NCBI RefSeq assembly: GCF_000426825.1
Contig: NZ_AUGC01000017.1
Span: forward strand, 1-53,495
Source of the DNA: Thermonema rossianum DSM 10300
GTDB lineage: Bacteria; Bacteroidota; Bacteroidia; Cytophagales; Thermonemataceae
Direction of reading: 5' to 3'
Length of the DNA: 53,495 nt
Made by a program: the position numbers and the translations under genes. Positions 1-8,722 of the stretch are shown here, one piece after another; position 1 is the first letter of the stretch; every line of letters begins with the position of its first letter. Under the pieces are notes generated by a model. The model did not search any database. It saw nothing but the letters and a program-made list of their open reading frames with translations, and was not told the DNA's origin.

Positions 1-465
1 TGGAAGGTGTTCCCCGAAGAAAAGCAAATAGGCGAGCTGCTATGCCGGAAAGCAGTGGGGAGCCTTAGGGGGCGTACTTATGTGGCTTGGTATTGCCCGC
101 AAATACCGGTTCCTTATGGGCCTTGGTTGCTGAATGGCTTGCCGGGCTTGATTGTAGAAGCTCACGACCTTTCCCGGCAAGTGAATTTCCTTTTTAAGAG
201 CCTTACTTTGTCGGAACAGGTAAAAGTACCCCGGGTGGAGGATATAAGTAAGAAAAAAAGGAAAGTGAAAATAGTGAGCAGGGAAAAGTACTATGATATT
301 ATGATGGAAAGCATGGTTAAGGTTATAAGAATGCTCGCCGATACGGACTACGACATAGAGGTGTCATTGGACGAAACCGTTATTAGTAAAGGTAGGGAAA
401 TGGACCAATATTCGCTACAAATCCAAAAAAATGCGCTTGACAAAGTACTACGCAGGAAGAAATAA
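1..465 (+). CDS. GLPGLI family protein, 5' end cut by window
   Basis: The reading frame is open from base 1 (first codon Trp), so the true start lies upstream; the GTG at 7 is probably internal. The visible part (about 154 residues) carries the family signature Trp-Leu-Leu-Asn-Gly-Leu-Pro-Gly-Leu-Ile, preceded by an Ala-Trp-Tyr segment that also occurs in the complete homologue at 3347-4186. The tail is Lys-rich. GLPGLI proteins are small secreted or periplasmic proteins of Bacteroidota, often encoded beside TonB-dependent outer-membrane receptors. Their function is not established. An 84-base gap with no recognisable site separates it from the receptor-like gene, which suggests co-transcription. 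The family call is firm; the role is unknown. Confidence 0.85.
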   Translation, partial: WKVFPEEKQIGELLCRKAVGSLRGRTYVAWYCPQIPVPYGPWLLNGLPGLIVEAHDLSRQVNFLFKSLTLSEQVKVPRVEDISKKKRKVKIVSREKYYDIMMESMVKVIRMLADTDYDIEVSLDETVISKGREMDQYSLQIQKNALDKVLRRKK

Positions 466-549
466 AAATGGGTAGTGTCAAGAATAGAAATAGAATAAGG
501 GGACGGTAAAATCAGAATTACAATATTGAAATCTGAATAAAAAGGATAA

Positions 550-3312
550 ATGATGTATCGGAGAGGGTTATTGGCTCTGCTATTGTTTTTTCACGCAATG
601 GCAGGGCAGGCGCAGCATGTTTTGGAAGGGTGGGTGCGCGACAGCCTGCAGCGTCCCGTAGCGTCGGCTTTTGTGTCACTGGTTGACAGCTCAATGCACC
701 TGCATGCGCAGCAAATCACGGATGCGGAGGGGTACTTCAAAATGGAAGGACGCTTCCCGGAGCGTGCGCTTTTGATTATAGAAGCGTTGGGGTACCGCGA
801 AAAGCGTTTGCCGGTGGAGTGGGGCAGGAACGCCCGCCTTCGTTTGGCGCCCATCGTCTTGGAGCCATTCGCTATGAATATAGAACAAGTGGTCATTGAA
901 GGGCAACGCTATGAAATCAAAGAAAATGGCGACAGCACCATTTACAAAGCAGAGGACTACCTGGAAGGCAACGAGCGCAATGTGGAAGATGCTTTGAAAA
1001 AACTGCCGGGCGTGGAGGTAGATAAAGACGGCATCGTGTATTTGCGTGGGAAGCGGGTGTCGAAGGTGATGTTGGAAGATGACGACCTGACCGGCTCGAA
1101 TTATACCTTGCTTACGCGCAACCTGTCGGTTGACTTGGTGGAGGAGTTCCACTTTGTGGATAACTACGAAGACAATCCTGCCTTGCGTGGCTTGTCGCAA
1201 ACCGACGAGCTGATTTTGAATTTAAAAGTCAAGAAAAAAAGCTTTGGAAAATTTGTCGGTTCCGTAAGCCTTGCTTCGGGCGCCGATGTAAAAACCGGCA
1301 CCGACACATGGCGGCGTGAAGTCTCTGCTTCTTTGCTTTATTTGTGGGCGAAAGGGCAGGCCGTGGAAGAAGCCAAAGCCAAGCGGCGTGTCAATAAGCT
1401 GGTGAGCTTGACCAACCACAACAACACCGGCAATGACCTGATGAATCGCTACAGCTTCGATCCGTTTGGCAGCAGTCCGTTCGACTTTGGCGATGTGCGC
1501 GACGGCTATCTCAATGATTTTTACCTGCAGTCGCCTGTAGCCTTGCAAAAACAGCGCAACCTGTTCAACGACGGCGTAAAGTCTCTTAATACCTTAATTT
1601 TTCGCCCTGCCGCTGATTGGAAATCTACAGCCACCGTGTTGTATTATGAAGACCGCGTGCAGCAAGCATTCAGCGAGTCGAGCCGTTATGCGGCAGCAGG
1701 GGCTGCCTTCTCTCGCGCCTATGAGCATGTCGAGCAGCTGCACGAGTGGCTGGGAGGAATCCGGCTGCGGCAGTTTGTGGAGTTGAACCAAGAGGCAAAC
1801 ATAGAACTGAATACGGTATGGCAGCAAAACAACCGCCCTTTTAGTCAAACCAATCGCACCTTCATCGATGGCTTGTTGGCAGACCGGCTGGCACAAGCCC
1901 AACAACGCCGCTATTTTGCCCAAGACCACGAGCTGAAACTCACCAAGCGGTGGAACAAACACCATGCCTGGGTGGTATCGGCCTACTACCATGCCGACTC
2001 GCTGCGCGAAGCACTCGATGCCCGCGCGCAGGCCGATCGTTATGCAGACTTTTTCAGGCTTGACTTCGCCGCCAATGGCGTAGAACAAGAGGTACTCAGC
2101 TATTTTGAACGGTGGGGCGGGCAGCTGCAAGGCGTGTACCGTTTGAGTCCACGCAGTTATTGGGAATACACCACGCACTACACGGCGCACAAAGAGCGCT
2201 TGCAGGGCAGCACCGTCCTGCAAGGCGATAACAACGAACGCTTTGCACCTGTTGACTTCGGAAAGTCCCAAAGCTTGGAGGTCCAAGATGTGGGGGCTAT
2301 GTTGTCGCATCATTATGCCATTACGAAAGCCTTGAAATGGCGCAGCAGTCTGCATGCCCGGCGTGCATACGCAAAACGCAGGCAGGCCGATGCGGAAGAG
2401 CATTCCGGCTTTTGGTTGGGAAGCGCTTCCACCGGCTTTGCCTATGAAAAAAAGAGCGATAAGGTTACTTCTACCTGGAGCTTCATTTATGGCTATCAAA
2501 CACAGTTGCCTACCTTGCGGTCTGTGCATGGCATGCTATACTTGCCCAACTTCGACCGCATTTATACCGGTGCCGACAGCCTGGCGGTATTGCGCTCACA
2601 CAGCTTCAACTTAAGCTTGTCGCGCTATCATGGTTTCGCTTCTTGGCTGCGCTGGAATCTCTCTTATACCTACCACCTGCCGGCTTCTTCTTCCCGTTTT
2701 CGTTTTGCGCCCTTGCTCGATTACACGCAGCTCATTTGGGCAGGCAATAGTGCCACACTCGCCCAAAACATTGAATGGGAGTTCCCGCTGTATTTCATCA
2801 ATTCCAAAGCACATGTGGAACTCAACGCTTCACGCACACAAAGCCTCAATGAAGGGATTGGCGTAGGAGAACGCCGTTTTGTGGCATATGCCTTGATGCC
2901 CGCTGTATTCATTGAGTCGCGTTTCTTTGGGTGGTTCAATTACTATGCAGGCGCGGAGATGCAGCAAAGCATGACGTCCGTAGAAGAAGCAGGCAGTACT
3001 TTTTCTTTCGACAACCGCTATTTCAATGCTTACCTGAATTTTTCTTTACGTTTCTGGGACGAACGCCTGTTGTGGAAAATCAATAATCAGGTGGTGTATT
3101 TGCCGGAGCAAAAGGATGCTTATCATTTTCTCGATACAGAAATATCTATCAACTGGCATGAAGAAGGGCGTTTCCCTTTGTTCATACGTGCCTATAACCT
3201 GACCGACCGGCAGGTGCTGCAAATCAATGCATCAAGCGATGTGGCGGGCAGCACACGAAGCTTCAATCTTTTGCCACGTTATGTGTTGCTTGGCTGCCGG
3301 CTGTCGTGGTAA
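550..3312 (+). CDS. TonB-dependent receptor-like outer membrane beta-barrel protein
   Basis: This is a 920-residue outer membrane protein. It starts with a signal peptide (Met-Tyr-Arg-Arg, hydrophobic stretch, cleavage near Gly-Gln-Ala-Gln), followed by a carboxypeptidase-regulatory-like beta-sandwich (about 24-105). A plug-like segment (about 115-225) contains Val-Glu-Asp-Ala-Leu-Lys-Lys-Leu-Pro-Gly-Val. The rest is aromatic-rich beta-barrel sequence ending in Trp, a usual barrel terminus. Two adjacent ATG codons (550 and 553) could both serve as start. It sits between two GLPGLI genes (gap to the second 34 bases), so the three probably form one unit. The substrate cannot be read from sequence. 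It is closer to the outer-membrane-beta-barrel group that travels with GLPGLI genes than to SusC. No TonB box is obvious by eye. Confidence 0.85.
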   Translation: MMYRRGLLALLLFFHAMAGQAQHVLEGWVRDSLQRPVASAFVSLVDSSMHLHAQQITDAEGYFKMEGRFPERALLIIEALGYREKRLPVEWGRNARLRLAPIVLEPFAMNIEQVVIEGQRYEIKENGDSTIYKAEDYLEGNERNVEDALKKLPGVEVDKDGIVYLRGKRVSKVMLEDDDLTGSNYTLLTRNLSVDLVEEFHFVDNYEDNPALRGLSQTDELILNLKVKKKSFGKFVGSVSLASGADVKTGTDTWRREVSASLLYLWAKGQAVEEAKAKRRVNKLVSLTNHNNTGNDLMNRYSFDPFGSSPFDFGDVRDGYLNDFYLQSPVALQKQRNLFNDGVKSLNTLIFRPAADWKSTATVLYYEDRVQQAFSESSRYAAAGAAFSRAYEHVEQLHEWLGGIRLRQFVELNQEANIELNTVWQQNNRPFSQTNRTFIDGLLADRLAQAQQRRYFAQDHELKLTKRWNKHHAWVVSAYYHADSLREALDARAQADRYADFFRLDFAANGVEQEVLSYFERWGGQLQGVYRLSPRSYWEYTTHYTAHKERLQGSTVLQGDNNERFAPVDFGKSQSLEVQDVGAMLSHHYAITKALKWRSSLHARRAYAKRRQADAEEHSGFWLGSASTGFAYEKKSDKVTSTWSFIYGYQTQLPTLRSVHGMLYLPNFDRIYTGADSLAVLRSHSFNLSLSRYHGFASWLRWNLSYTYHLPASSSRFRFAPLLDYTQLIWAGNSATLAQNIEWEFPLYFINSKAHVELNASRTQSLNEGIGVGERRFVAYALMPAVFIESRFFGWFNYYAGAEMQQSMTSVEEAGSTFSFDNRYFNAYLNFSLRFWDERLLWKINNQVVYLPEQKDAYHFLDTEISINWHEEGRFPLFIRAYNLTDRQVLQINASSDVAGSTRSFNLLPRYVLLGCRLSW

Positions 3313-3346
3313 GAAACAAGAGATAATAAATGAAAACAACCATCTC

Positions 3347-4186
3347 ATGAGACTACAAAGTGTGTTTATCGTTGCTTTATTCATCATACAGTGTATGCCT
3401 GCTCGCGCACAGGTTACGCATGTCAGGTATTTGGTGGTGGAAGATTGGAGGTGGAAAGACAGCGCGCACTTTCCCGAAGCTACCAAAAAGAATGCATGGT
3501 ATGCAGACCTGTATTTTGATGCATCCGCATCGCTTTATGTAGAGCGGGCAGAGCCCGCTTCCGAAGAAGAGCAAATGCGCTGGATGTCTGAAAAGATGGA
3601 GCAGGCACAAGAAGAGGGGACGGCGCTCATCAATCCAAACGAGATGCCTTTTCGCCTGAATCCTTGGGAGTACTATTTCTACAATGCCTGTGCTTCCGGA
3701 AAGCAAGCTTGGGAGTGGGTGGCAAGCCGGTCCATGGGAGGCAACGAAGCGTGCGAGTCCTTGCAGATACGCTGGGTTGTGCAGCCTGCAGAGCAGCGTG
3801 TCATATCGGGAGTAGCTTGCAAAAAGGCAGTGGGGCGTTTCCGGGGGCGGCAATATGTGGCGTGGTATGCGCCTTCTATTCCGTATGCCCATGGTCCGTG
3901 GAAGCTGAACGGGCTGCCCGGCCTGATATTGGAAGCATATGAGGAAAACAAAAAACTGGTTTTTCGTCTGGTGGGCGTGGAGTACCTGCAGCAGAAACGC
4001 CTGGAAGACGAGGTAGAGCAGGTGCGCCGGCAAATCAAGCCTTCGTCTTATTACGCATCGCGCCACGATTATTTGAAAGCACAAATAGAGGAAGAAAACC
4101 GCAAACAAAGGATGAGGGGTGCTGCTTCGCCTTTCTCTTTGCAACAAGCGGCAAAGAAGTGGCGTGAGCTGGATGCATGGAGGTGA
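3347..4186 (+). CDS. GLPGLI family protein (complete copy)
   Basis: A 279-residue secreted protein. The start at 3347 is chosen because the signal peptide (Met-Arg-Leu-Gln-Ser-Val-Phe, hydrophobic core, Ala-Arg-Ala-Gln) begins there; an in-frame upstream extension would run back into the receptor gene. The motif Trp-Lys-Leu-Asn-Gly-Leu-Pro-Gly-Leu-Ile lies in the second half and is followed by a charged, Glu/Arg/Lys-rich tail. Its core aligns by eye with the cut copy at 1-465 (shared Lys-Ala-Val-Gly, Arg-Gly-Arg, Tyr-Val-Ala-Trp-Tyr), so the two are paralogues flanking one receptor. A strong terminator follows at 4232-4281, closing the cassette. Function of the family is unknown. Confidence 0.85.
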   Translation: MRLQSVFIVALFIIQCMPARAQVTHVRYLVVEDWRWKDSAHFPEATKKNAWYADLYFDASASLYVERAEPASEEEQMRWMSEKMEQAQEEGTALINPNEMPFRLNPWEYYFYNACASGKQAWEWVASRSMGGNEACESLQIRWVVQPAEQRVISGVACKKAVGRFRGRQYVAWYAPSIPYAHGPWKLNGLPGLILEAYEENKKLVFRLVGVEYLQQKRLEDEVEQVRRQIKPSSYYASRHDYLKAQIEEENRKQRMRGAASPFSLQQAAKKWRELDAWR

Positions 4187-4231
4187 TATGGTTGTTGAAA
4201 ATATTGCTATCCTCTGTTTTTTAGGAAAAAT

Positions 4232-4281
4232 AAAAAATAACCTTAGTGGAGCAATTGAGTACTCGCTAAGGTTATTTTTTT
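4232..4281 (+). terminator. Rho-independent terminator after GLPGLI cassette
   Basis: A perfect 15-bp inverted repeat pairs 4232-4246 with 4266-4280, with a 19-base loop and seven T at 4275-4281. The A-rich 5' arm makes it look bidirectional, but only the plus-strand cassette ends here. Confidence 0.8.
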
Positions 4282-4419
4282 CGTAGATATTGTTTGATTG
4301 TTTCTGAAAAAGCATACGGATAAAATGAATCGTAAATTTGTATAACTACTTAATTTGGCTTAATCGCCTTTTATATTTTTCAATAATCTTAAAAAGCAAT
4401 ATATGTGCTTTTTATTTTT

Positions 4420-4450
4420 TTTGATAAAAAAACTTGACTTATTAAATTGG
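4420..4450 (+). promoter_or_regulatory. Putative Bacteroidota-type promoter of the M16 protease gene
   Basis: TTTG at 4420-4423 and TAAATTGG at 4443-4450 are separated by 19 bases and match the Bacteroidota -33/-7 pattern (TTTG, TAnnTTTG) at seven of eight -7 positions. The ATG follows 25 bases after the -7 box. The region 4290-4470 is very AT-rich and otherwise shows nothing I can name. Confidence 0.5.
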
Positions 4451-4475
4451 GCACATTAACCAAAAAACATTGTCT

Positions 4476-7283
4476 ATGTTACTACGAAGAACACTACTTA
4501 CCGTATGGTTGGTCTTTTGGGGAGGAGTTATTTGGGCACAAAGTGTATCAAATCGTGCCATTCCCTTGGACCCGCATGTGAAAACCGGCGTTTTGCCGAA
4601 TGGACTGACCTATTACATCCGGCACAACCAAAAACCCGAAAAGCGGGTAGAGTTGCGCTTGGTGGTCAATGCCGGTTCTGTTCTCGAAGATGAAAAGCAG
4701 TTAGGTCTGGCTCATTTCGTTGAGCACATGGCTTTTAACGGCACTAAAAAGTTTCCTAAAAATGAAATTGTAAGTTACCTTCAATCTATTGGGGTGCAGT
4801 TCGGTGGGGATTTGAATGCCTATACAAGTTTTGATGAAACCGTGTATATGCTACCGGTACCTACCGACAAACCGGAATTGGTGGATAAAGGGCTTGAAAT
4901 CTTGCGCGAATGGGCAAGCAATGTAACCTTCGAGCCCGAGGAAGTAGAAAAAGAGCGTGGCGTAGTGCTCGAAGAGTGGCGCTTGGGGCGTGGTGCCGAG
5001 CAGCGTATGATGGACAAACAGTTTCCTGTGATTTTGAAAGGCTCGCGTTATGCCAAGCGCTTGCCTATTGGTACTGAGCAAAGCTTAAAGACTTTCAAGT
5101 ATAAAGACTTGGTGCGCTTTTATAAAGATTGGTATCGCCCCGACCTGATGGCAGTAGTGGTGGTGGGCGACATAGACCCCGCACAAATAGAGCAAAAGAT
5201 AAAAGCGCTGTTTGGGGATTTGAAAGCCCCCAAGAAAGCGCCCAAGCGTGAGTTTTACCCCGTGCCTGACCATAAGGAGATGCTTGTAACGGTGGCAAGC
5301 GACAAAGAGGCAGCCTTTCCTTCGGTGCAGCTGCTCTTTAAAAAAGCACCTGTAAGCATCAAAACCGAGCAAGATTACTTGGAACGCCTGAAGATGGAAA
5401 TGGTAGAAGGGATGCTCTCTGAGCGCCTCGAGGAGTTGCGCCTTTCGGCAGAGCCGCCTTTTTCTTATGCATGGGCAAATTACGGCAACTTCGTGCGTAC
5501 CAAAGATGCCTTTTCGCTTGATGCCATAACCGACGGCAGCAAGCTGCAAGATGCTTTGCAAACCCTGCTGACCGAGGCACGCCGGGCGGCGCTTTACGGC
5601 TTTGTGGAGCAGGAATTTGAACTTTACAAGAAGAAATATTTGGCAGAACTGGAATTGCAATACAATGACCGTCAAAAAACCGAATCCAAGCGCTTGGTTT
5701 GGGCATATGTGAACCATTACTTGGAAGGAGCACCTGCACCCGGCATAGAGTATAAATATGCTTTTGCGAAAGAGCACCTCGATAAAATCACGCTCGAGGA
5801 CTTGAATGCCTTGATAAAGCAAATGATTACCGGAGAAAACATGGTGGTAGTAGTGCAGGGACCTGAAAAAGAAGGGGTGAAAATGCCTACCGAAGAGGAG
5901 GTGCGCCGGATGGTGCAGGAGACACAAAAGCAGGAAGTGAAGCCCTACGAAGCCAAAGCGTTGGCTGCTTCTTTGATGCAGGGCATAGAGCTGAAGCCGG
6001 GTAAAGTGACAGCTGAACACACAATAGAATCTTTGGGTGTGATAGAATGGACCTTGTCCAACGGGGCACGTGTGCTGTTGAAGCCTACCAACTTCAAGGA
6101 TGATGAGGTACTTATCTCTGCCTTCAGCTATGGGGGCAGCTGGCTTGCCGATGAAAAGAACCTGCCTTCAGCTGAATTTATAGCCGGCGTGGTTGCTGAG
6201 AGTGGCGTGTATCAATTCTCTGCCACCGAGCTGTCTAAGATGCTGGCAGGAAAAAATGTAGAAGTAAGCCCCACCATCGGTAATTTATTGGAAGGGTTCC
6301 GTGGAAAAACAACACCTAAAGACCTGCAGACAGCACTGGAGCTCTTGCATCTTTACTTTGTGGCACCGCGCCACGACCCCGAGGCTTTCCGCTCTGCTCT
6401 GCAACGCAGCAAAGGCTTTATGACCAACCTGATGGCAAACCCCATGTATTACTTCTATGACCAATATGCAAGGCTGCTGAGCAATTACCATCCGTATGGC
6501 GACGCTTGGTTGCCGGATTACGACAAGATAGACTATGATAAGGGCTTTGCGTTCTACAAAGAGCGCTTTGCCGATGCCTCGGATTTTACCTTCCTTTTTG
6601 TGGGGAATATAGACCCGGAAACCTTCAAGCCCATGGTTGAGCGCTACATTGCCTCGCTGCCTTCGCTCAACCGCAAAGAGAAGTGGATAGACCGCGGGGT
6701 ACGCCCCCCAAAAGGCAAAGTGGATACTATCTTCTACAAAGGCAGTGACCCAAAAAGCATGGTGCAAATGGTCTTTGCCGGCGAGCTGCCCGCCTATGAC
6801 GAAAAAGAGGCTTTCTTGCTGCAAATGCTGGGCGATTTGCTCAATATCAAATTGGTTGAAACTATACGCGAGGAAGCTTCGGGGGTGTACACCGTAGGCG
6901 CTTACGGCTACATGACAAAATCGCCCTCTGCCGGTTACAGATTCGGCATTTCTTTCCCTTGTGCACCTGAACGTGTGGAAGAGCTCACTGCTTTGGCGCT
7001 GGCGGAGGTAAAGAAAGTGCAGGAAGGCAAAATAGCAGAAGAAGACCTGCAGAAAATAAAAGAACAATACCGCCGCAAGAAGGAAGTGGAACTGCAGACC
7101 AACAACTATTGGTTGAATGCCCTGCAAAGCCGTTACTTTGAACAGATGGACCCCGAAGGCATACTCAAGTGGGAAGAAAAGCTGCAGAGCGTTACGAAGC
7201 AAAACCTGCAAACCGTAGCGAAAAAGTATTTGGATACAAATGCATTTATTCGTGCCGTATTGAAACCGGAACAAAAACCATAA
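4476..7283 (+). CDS. M16 family zinc metallopeptidase (insulinase/pitrilysin type)
   Basis: A 935-residue exported protease. The ATG at 4476 opens a signal peptide ending near Ile-Trp-Ala-Gln; a TTG two codons upstream is less likely. The inverted zinc motif His80-Phe-Val-Glu83-His84 is intact, and the third zinc ligand is expected at Glu160, 76 residues after the second His, where Glu-Arg-Gly-Val-Val-Leu-Glu-Glu-Trp is found. Two tandem M16 halves are present; the second (from about residue 520) lacks the zinc motif, as is usual for the regulatory half. The length matches the pitrilysin-like two-domain family. It probably degrades peptides in the periplasm. It has its own promoter and terminator, so it is monocistronic. 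Confidence 0.92.
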   Translation: MLLRRTLLTVWLVFWGGVIWAQSVSNRAIPLDPHVKTGVLPNGLTYYIRHNQKPEKRVELRLVVNAGSVLEDEKQLGLAHFVEHMAFNGTKKFPKNEIVSYLQSIGVQFGGDLNAYTSFDETVYMLPVPTDKPELVDKGLEILREWASNVTFEPEEVEKERGVVLEEWRLGRGAEQRMMDKQFPVILKGSRYAKRLPIGTEQSLKTFKYKDLVRFYKDWYRPDLMAVVVVGDIDPAQIEQKIKALFGDLKAPKKAPKREFYPVPDHKEMLVTVASDKEAAFPSVQLLFKKAPVSIKTEQDYLERLKMEMVEGMLSERLEELRLSAEPPFSYAWANYGNFVRTKDAFSLDAITDGSKLQDALQTLLTEARRAALYGFVEQEFELYKKKYLAELELQYNDRQKTESKRLVWAYVNHYLEGAPAPGIEYKYAFAKEHLDKITLEDLNALIKQMITGENMVVVVQGPEKEGVKMPTEEEVRRMVQETQKQEVKPYEAKALAASLMQGIELKPGKVTAEHTIESLGVIEWTLSNGARVLLKPTNFKDDEVLISAFSYGGSWLADEKNLPSAEFIAGVVAESGVYQFSATELSKMLAGKNVEVSPTIGNLLEGFRGKTTPKDLQTALELLHLYFVAPRHDPEAFRSALQRSKGFMTNLMANPMYYFYDQYARLLSNYHPYGDAWLPDYDKIDYDKGFAFYKERFADASDFTFLFVGNIDPETFKPMVERYIASLPSLNRKEKWIDRGVRPPKGKVDTIFYKGSDPKSMVQMVFAGELPAYDEKEAFLLQMLGDLLNIKLVETIREEASGVYTVGAYGYMTKSPSAGYRFGISFPCAPERVEELTALALAEVKKVQEGKIAEEDLQKIKEQYRRKKEVELQTNNYWLNALQSRYFEQMDPEGILKWEEKLQSVTKQNLQTVAKKYLDTNAFIRAVLKPEQKP

Positions 7284-7307
7284 TCCTATAACTTACATTG
7301 TTTTATG

Positions 7308-7340
7308 ACAGGGATGCTCTCGTGGGCATCCCTGTTTTGT
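7308..7340 (+). terminator. Rho-independent terminator after M16 protease
   Basis: A 10-bp perfect stem (7308-7317 with 7326-7335), 8-base loop, then TTTTGTTTG. It lies 24 bases after the stop codon. Confidence 0.8.
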
Positions 7341-7417
7341 TTGTTGCAAGCTTGCAAAAGACACCTTCCGCTTTGGGTGGCCTTTATATTTGCAACGTTT
7401 ACCCAAAAAAAGCACTG

Positions 7418-7798
7418 ATGAAAAATCAAGCACTTTTTATCGTTTTTGGCATACTTTTGGTAATAAGTGGAGTGAAAGCGCAAGGGATAAACGGATGGCA
7501 TTCCCTTGACAACAACTACCACTATTCAAGCCGTCCTTATCGTGATGTGTATAATCATGCTTACAAGCATGCAGAGAACCTGTGGAAGGATGCAGACAGA
7601 GATGGCTATGTGGGCTACTATGATTACAATGACCGCAACCCTGCGGTAACTACAAGACCACAGCGCCCGGCGAGTCCGTCTTATGCAGTGCCTTCCTACT
7701 CGATGCCGGCAAGCGTGCGCCCGATCTATACGGGCCCCCGTGGTGGGCATTATTATTACAACAGCAGGGGAAAGAAGGTGTATGTCCGCCCGGAATAA
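7418..7798 (+). CDS. Small secreted protein with EF-hand-like loop and PBCV basic-adaptor-like tail
   Basis: A 126-residue protein. The ATG at 7418 is chosen because a clear signal peptide begins there (Met-Lys-Asn-Gln, hydrophobic core, Val-Lys-Ala-Gln) and a TATATTTG -7-like box lies at 7385-7392. The middle holds Asp-Ala-Asp-Arg-Asp-Gly-Tyr-Val-Gly-Tyr-Tyr-Asp, which fits a 12-residue EF-hand calcium loop at positions 1, 3, 5, 6, 8 and 12. A Pro/Ser linker leads to a C-terminal tail, Gly-Pro-Arg-Gly-Gly-His-Tyr-Tyr, then Gly-Lys-Lys-Val-Tyr-Val-Arg. This matches the short PBCV-specific basic adaptor domain, first named in chlorella viruses and common at the ends of secreted Bacteroidota proteins. 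Function unknown; monocistronic. Confidence 0.8.
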   Translation: MKNQALFIVFGILLVISGVKAQGINGWHSLDNNYHYSSRPYRDVYNHAYKHAENLWKDADRDGYVGYYDYNDRNPAVTTRPQRPASPSYAVPSYSMPASVRPIYTGPRGGHYYYNSRGKKVYVRPE

Positions 7799-7853
7799 AG
7801 GCTTTTCTACTCATTGTAGCTACCTATATAATGCCGACTGTTTGTTGATGACC

Positions 7854-7885
7854 GCCGGTGTGCAGCCCGCTGCACCCGGCTTTTT
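7854..7885 (+). terminator. Rho-independent terminator
   Basis: A 12-bp GC-rich stem with one bulged T (7854-7866 with 7869-7880) and a tight CC loop, followed by TTTTT at 7881-7885. It ends the small secreted-protein transcript. Confidence 0.8.
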
Positions 7886-7896
7886 GTTTGGCTTAA

Positions 7897-7927
7897 TTGG
7901 CAGTGCCCCGAAATGCTTTTATATTTG
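7897..7927 (+). promoter_or_regulatory. Putative promoter of the glycosyltransferase operon
   Basis: TTG at 7897-7899 and a perfect -7 box TATATTTG at 7920-7927 are separated by 20 bases, the Bacteroidota spacing. The ATG at 7951 follows 23 bases after the box. Confidence 0.55.
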
Positions 7928-7950
7928 TGTGCCAAAATCATTGAACCAAC

Positions 7951-8718
7951 ATGTATTCAGGAAAAAAAGTAGCCGTTGTTTTACCTGCCTACAATGCAGC
8001 CCGCACACTGGAAAGAACCTACCGGGAAATCCCTTTTGATATTGTAGATGAAGTGATACTGGTAGATGACGCAAGCTCGGACGATACCTCTGAGCTGGCG
8101 CGCAAGCTTGGCATACGGCACGTGATTCGGCATGAGCAAAACAAGGGTTATGGGGGCAATCAAAAGACCTGTTACCGGACGGCGCTTGCCTTGGGCGCCG
8201 ACATTGTGGTGATGCTACACCCCGACTATCAATACACGCCCAAGCTGATAACCGCCATGGTGTCTATCATAGGTGAGGAGGTGTATCCGGTAGTGTTTGC
8301 TTCCCGTATCTTAGGAAAAGGCGCTTTGCGTGGCGGCATGCCCTTGTACAAATATGTAGCCAATCGCGCTTTGACACTCTTCCAAAATATACTGCTGAAC
8401 CAAAAGCTGTCGGAGTACCACACCGGTTACCGGGCTTTTTCGGCAGAGGTATTGCGCAATATAGACTTCGAGCAAAACTCGGATGATTTTATTTTCGATA
8501 ACGAAATCATAGCGCAAATATTCAATGCAGGCTATGAAATAGCCGAAGTAACCTGCCCCACACGCTACTTTGAGGAGGCTTCCTCGATCAACTTCAAGCG
8601 CAGCGTGATTTATGGCTTGGGTGTGTTGCGTGTGTCTTTGCGTTACCGTTTGCATCGTTGGGGTGTGTGGCCTTGGCAGTTGCTCAAAAAACAAACCGGT
8701 ACGTCAACAACAAAGTAA
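7951..8718 (+). CDS. Glycosyltransferase family 2 (DPM1/polyprenyl-phosphate type)
   Basis: A 255-residue GT-A fold enzyme. The N terminus has the family pattern Val-Val-Leu-Pro-Ala-Tyr-Asn-Ala, then Val-Asp-Asp-Ala-Ser-Ser-Asp-Asp-Thr. The usual DxD position reads His-Pro-Asp-Tyr-Gln-Tyr, as in a Bacteroidota and archaeal subgroup of dolichol-phosphate-mannose-like enzymes. There is no C-terminal membrane domain. The next gene, four bases on, encodes an ArnT-like transferase that would use a lipid-linked sugar donor. The pair therefore plausibly makes a polyprenyl-phosphate sugar and transfers it to an envelope acceptor. Sugar and acceptor are unknown. Confidence 0.88.
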   Translation: MYSGKKVAVVLPAYNAARTLERTYREIPFDIVDEVILVDDASSDDTSELARKLGIRHVIRHEQNKGYGGNQKTCYRTALALGADIVVMLHPDYQYTPKLITAMVSIIGEEVYPVVFASRILGKGALRGGMPLYKYVANRALTLFQNILLNQKLSEYHTGYRAFSAEVLRNIDFEQNSDDFIFDNEIIAQIFNAGYEIAEVTCPTRYFEEASSINFKRSVIYGLGVLRVSLRYRLHRWGVWPWQLLKKQTGTSTTK

Positions 8719-8722
8719 GGTT

